Origin: Hyphomicrobiaceae bacterium
GTDB lineage: Bacteria; Pseudomonadota; Alphaproteobacteria; Rhizobiales; Hyphomicrobiaceae
Length of the DNA: 64,000 nucleotides
Reading direction: 5' to 3'
Assembly (NCBI GenBank): GCA_020638035.1
Contig: JACKJI010000002.1
Span: 248,001 to 312,000, forward strand
The notes beneath the pieces are model-generated. The model was not told where the DNA came from. It saw only the letters and a program-made list of their open reading frames with translations, and did not search any database. Below, piece by piece: positions 63,187-64,000 of this stretch. A program made the position numbers and the translations under genes. Position 1 is the first letter of the stretch. Every line of letters starts with the position of its first letter.

Positions 63187-63363
63187 ATGAAGCCCGTACG
63201 TTCCCCGCTCAAACAAACGACGAACCCGATCGAAACCGATGCCGAGGGCAACCCAATGTCGTCGTCCGGTCCCTCAGCGCCGCGCTGGACTGCGGTTCTG
63301 GTCATCGTGGTCTTTTTCGGTCTTCTCTGCCTGCTCGTCGCGGCACAAGCCCTGCGCGGCTGA
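63187..63363 (+). CDS. small membrane protein
   Basis: 58 residues from ATG 63187. A polar N-terminus (MKPVRSPLKQTTNPIETDAE) precedes one C-terminal membrane helix (WTAVLVIVVFFGLLCLLVAA), ending QALRG. No family recognised. A second ATG at 63256 (MSSSGPSAPRW) could be the start. Confidence 0.5.
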   Translation: MKPVRSPLKQTTNPIETDAEGNPMSSSGPSAPRWTAVLVIVVFFGLLCLLVAAQALRG

Positions 63364-63462
63364 GCACCACACAGTGCATTACCGCGCCATGCGGCACGGC
63401 TCGTGCCGCCATCAAGCGAGTGAGGTGGCGCGGGCGACGATCATGGGAAGGATCGCGGCGAC

Positions 63463-64000
63463 CTATTTGGGAAACAGTGGCGGCATTTCGATGCGTTCGC
63501 CTGCCACTGTCAGTCCCTTCAGCGCCGCGGTCCCGTCAGAAGCAACGGCGACATGCGCCATGACGTCGCTCGCCCTCACCTCCGCTTCGATTTCCCGACC
63601 GGTGCCTTCGGGGACGAAGAATTTCTCGATGCCGTAGGCGACCCAAATGTGCGCCGTCGCAGCATCCGTCATGGGCTGAACGGCATAGCGCACGTGGCCC
63701 ATGAGTACGACACCGCCAGCGGAGCTTCCGGCTTGCGCTGGCGTTCGTCCGGCAGCCACGGCCTGCCAGCTCCCCTTCTCGTCCTGTGCAAGACGGACAT
63801 AGATGCGCTCGCCACGGCGAAGCCCGCCCGCGATGAGTTGGCGTGGCAGCTGCGAGATGTCGTAGGCGAGCGTCACGTAATCGCCGCGGAACAGATCGCG
63901 TGGATCGACGGGCTGCACCTTCAGTTCGATCACCCGGCCATTGTCGAGCAGCCATTCGCGACCGGCCACCATGTAGGCCAGAACCGCAGCCTGGCTGAGC
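63463..64000 (-). CDS. GDYXXLXY domain membrane-anchored protein, partial
   Basis: The reverse frame is open to the right edge, so the N-terminus, expected to be a membrane anchor (LSQAAVLAYMVAGREWLLDN is its visible end), lies outside. The hallmark PVDPRDLFRGDYVTLAYDIS is present, then LRRGERIYVRLAQDEKGSWQ, and the C-terminal part YGIEKFFVPEGTGREIEAEV matches the family. Such proteins often sit next to a DUF4401/DUF2157 membrane gene, which is not visible here. Function unknown. Confidence 0.87.
   Translation of the reverse strand, partial: LSQAAVLAYMVAGREWLLDNGRVIELKVQPVDPRDLFRGDYVTLAYDISQLPRQLIAGGLRRGERIYVRLAQDEKGSWQAVAAGRTPAQAGSSAGGVVLMGHVRYAVQPMTDAATAHIWVAYGIEKFFVPEGTGREIEAEVRASDVMAHVAVASDGTAALKGLTVAGERIEMPPLFPK

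Overview
The window looks like chromosomal DNA of a high-GC alphaproteobacterium of the order Hyphomicrobiales (Rhizobiales). The support is a general L-amino-acid transporter of the rhizobial Aap type, a Usg protein, two bactofilins, DUF1285, DUF4332 and DUF302 proteins, the MoxR/DUF58/DUF4159 gene block, and an SOS box of the alphaproteobacterial GTTC-N7-GTTC type. I cannot name the genus. No rRNA, tRNA, CRISPR array, complete insertion sequence or prophage is visible.

Left part (1-23 kb): a truncated AsmA/YhdP-like envelope protein, a 1-Cys peroxiredoxin and a bactofilin are followed by an SbcC/SbcD-like (YhaN/YhaO-type) DNA-repair pair with a LexA-type box in front of it, and an L-2-hydroxyglutarate oxidase-like enzyme. 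Next is a giant (about 1,737 residue) exported DUF11 and Cys-rich repeat protein of unknown function. An aap operon in the order P-J-Q-M faces it across a double terminator. A GNAT enzyme, a His/Gly/Arg-rich secreted protein, a lipoprotein, three tandem tiny secreted peptides (two with duplicated hairpin leaders), usg and a DUF1285 gene follow.

Middle part (23-35.8 kb): a MoxR ATPase, DUF58, BatA-like/DUF4159 and large membrane protein operon, an EamA exporter, a dehydrogenase-like protein that seems to lack the usual catalytic lysine, a phospholipase C-like/DUF4332 fusion, DUF3565, TetR and DUF302 genes.

About 35.8-42.3 kb is a decaying island. It holds a damaged TPP riboswitch, a frameshifted MmcQ/YjbR gene, a shattered thiC, a shattered L,D-transpeptidase, a broken peptidoglycan-binding protein and a frameshifted OsmC gene. 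Among these relics are an apparently intact small exported protein and a mini-ORF with a near-perfect Shine-Dalgarno sequence.

Right part (42.5-64 kb): a second bactofilin, CorA, ChrA, an RlpA-like protein, an HTH regulator and a patatin. A complete vitamin B12 uptake operon (btuB-F-C-D) sits behind a cobalamin riboswitch. Then come an MFS transporter, a metallophosphoesterase, NUDIX and GNAT enzymes, TrkH and a truncated GDYXXLXY protein.

Two families of short palindromic repeats are scattered through the window. One is a GGGTCCGGACCC palindrome (3 copies, two of them containing a stop codon). The other is a CTAG-ended, 73-77 bp hairpin (3 copies).
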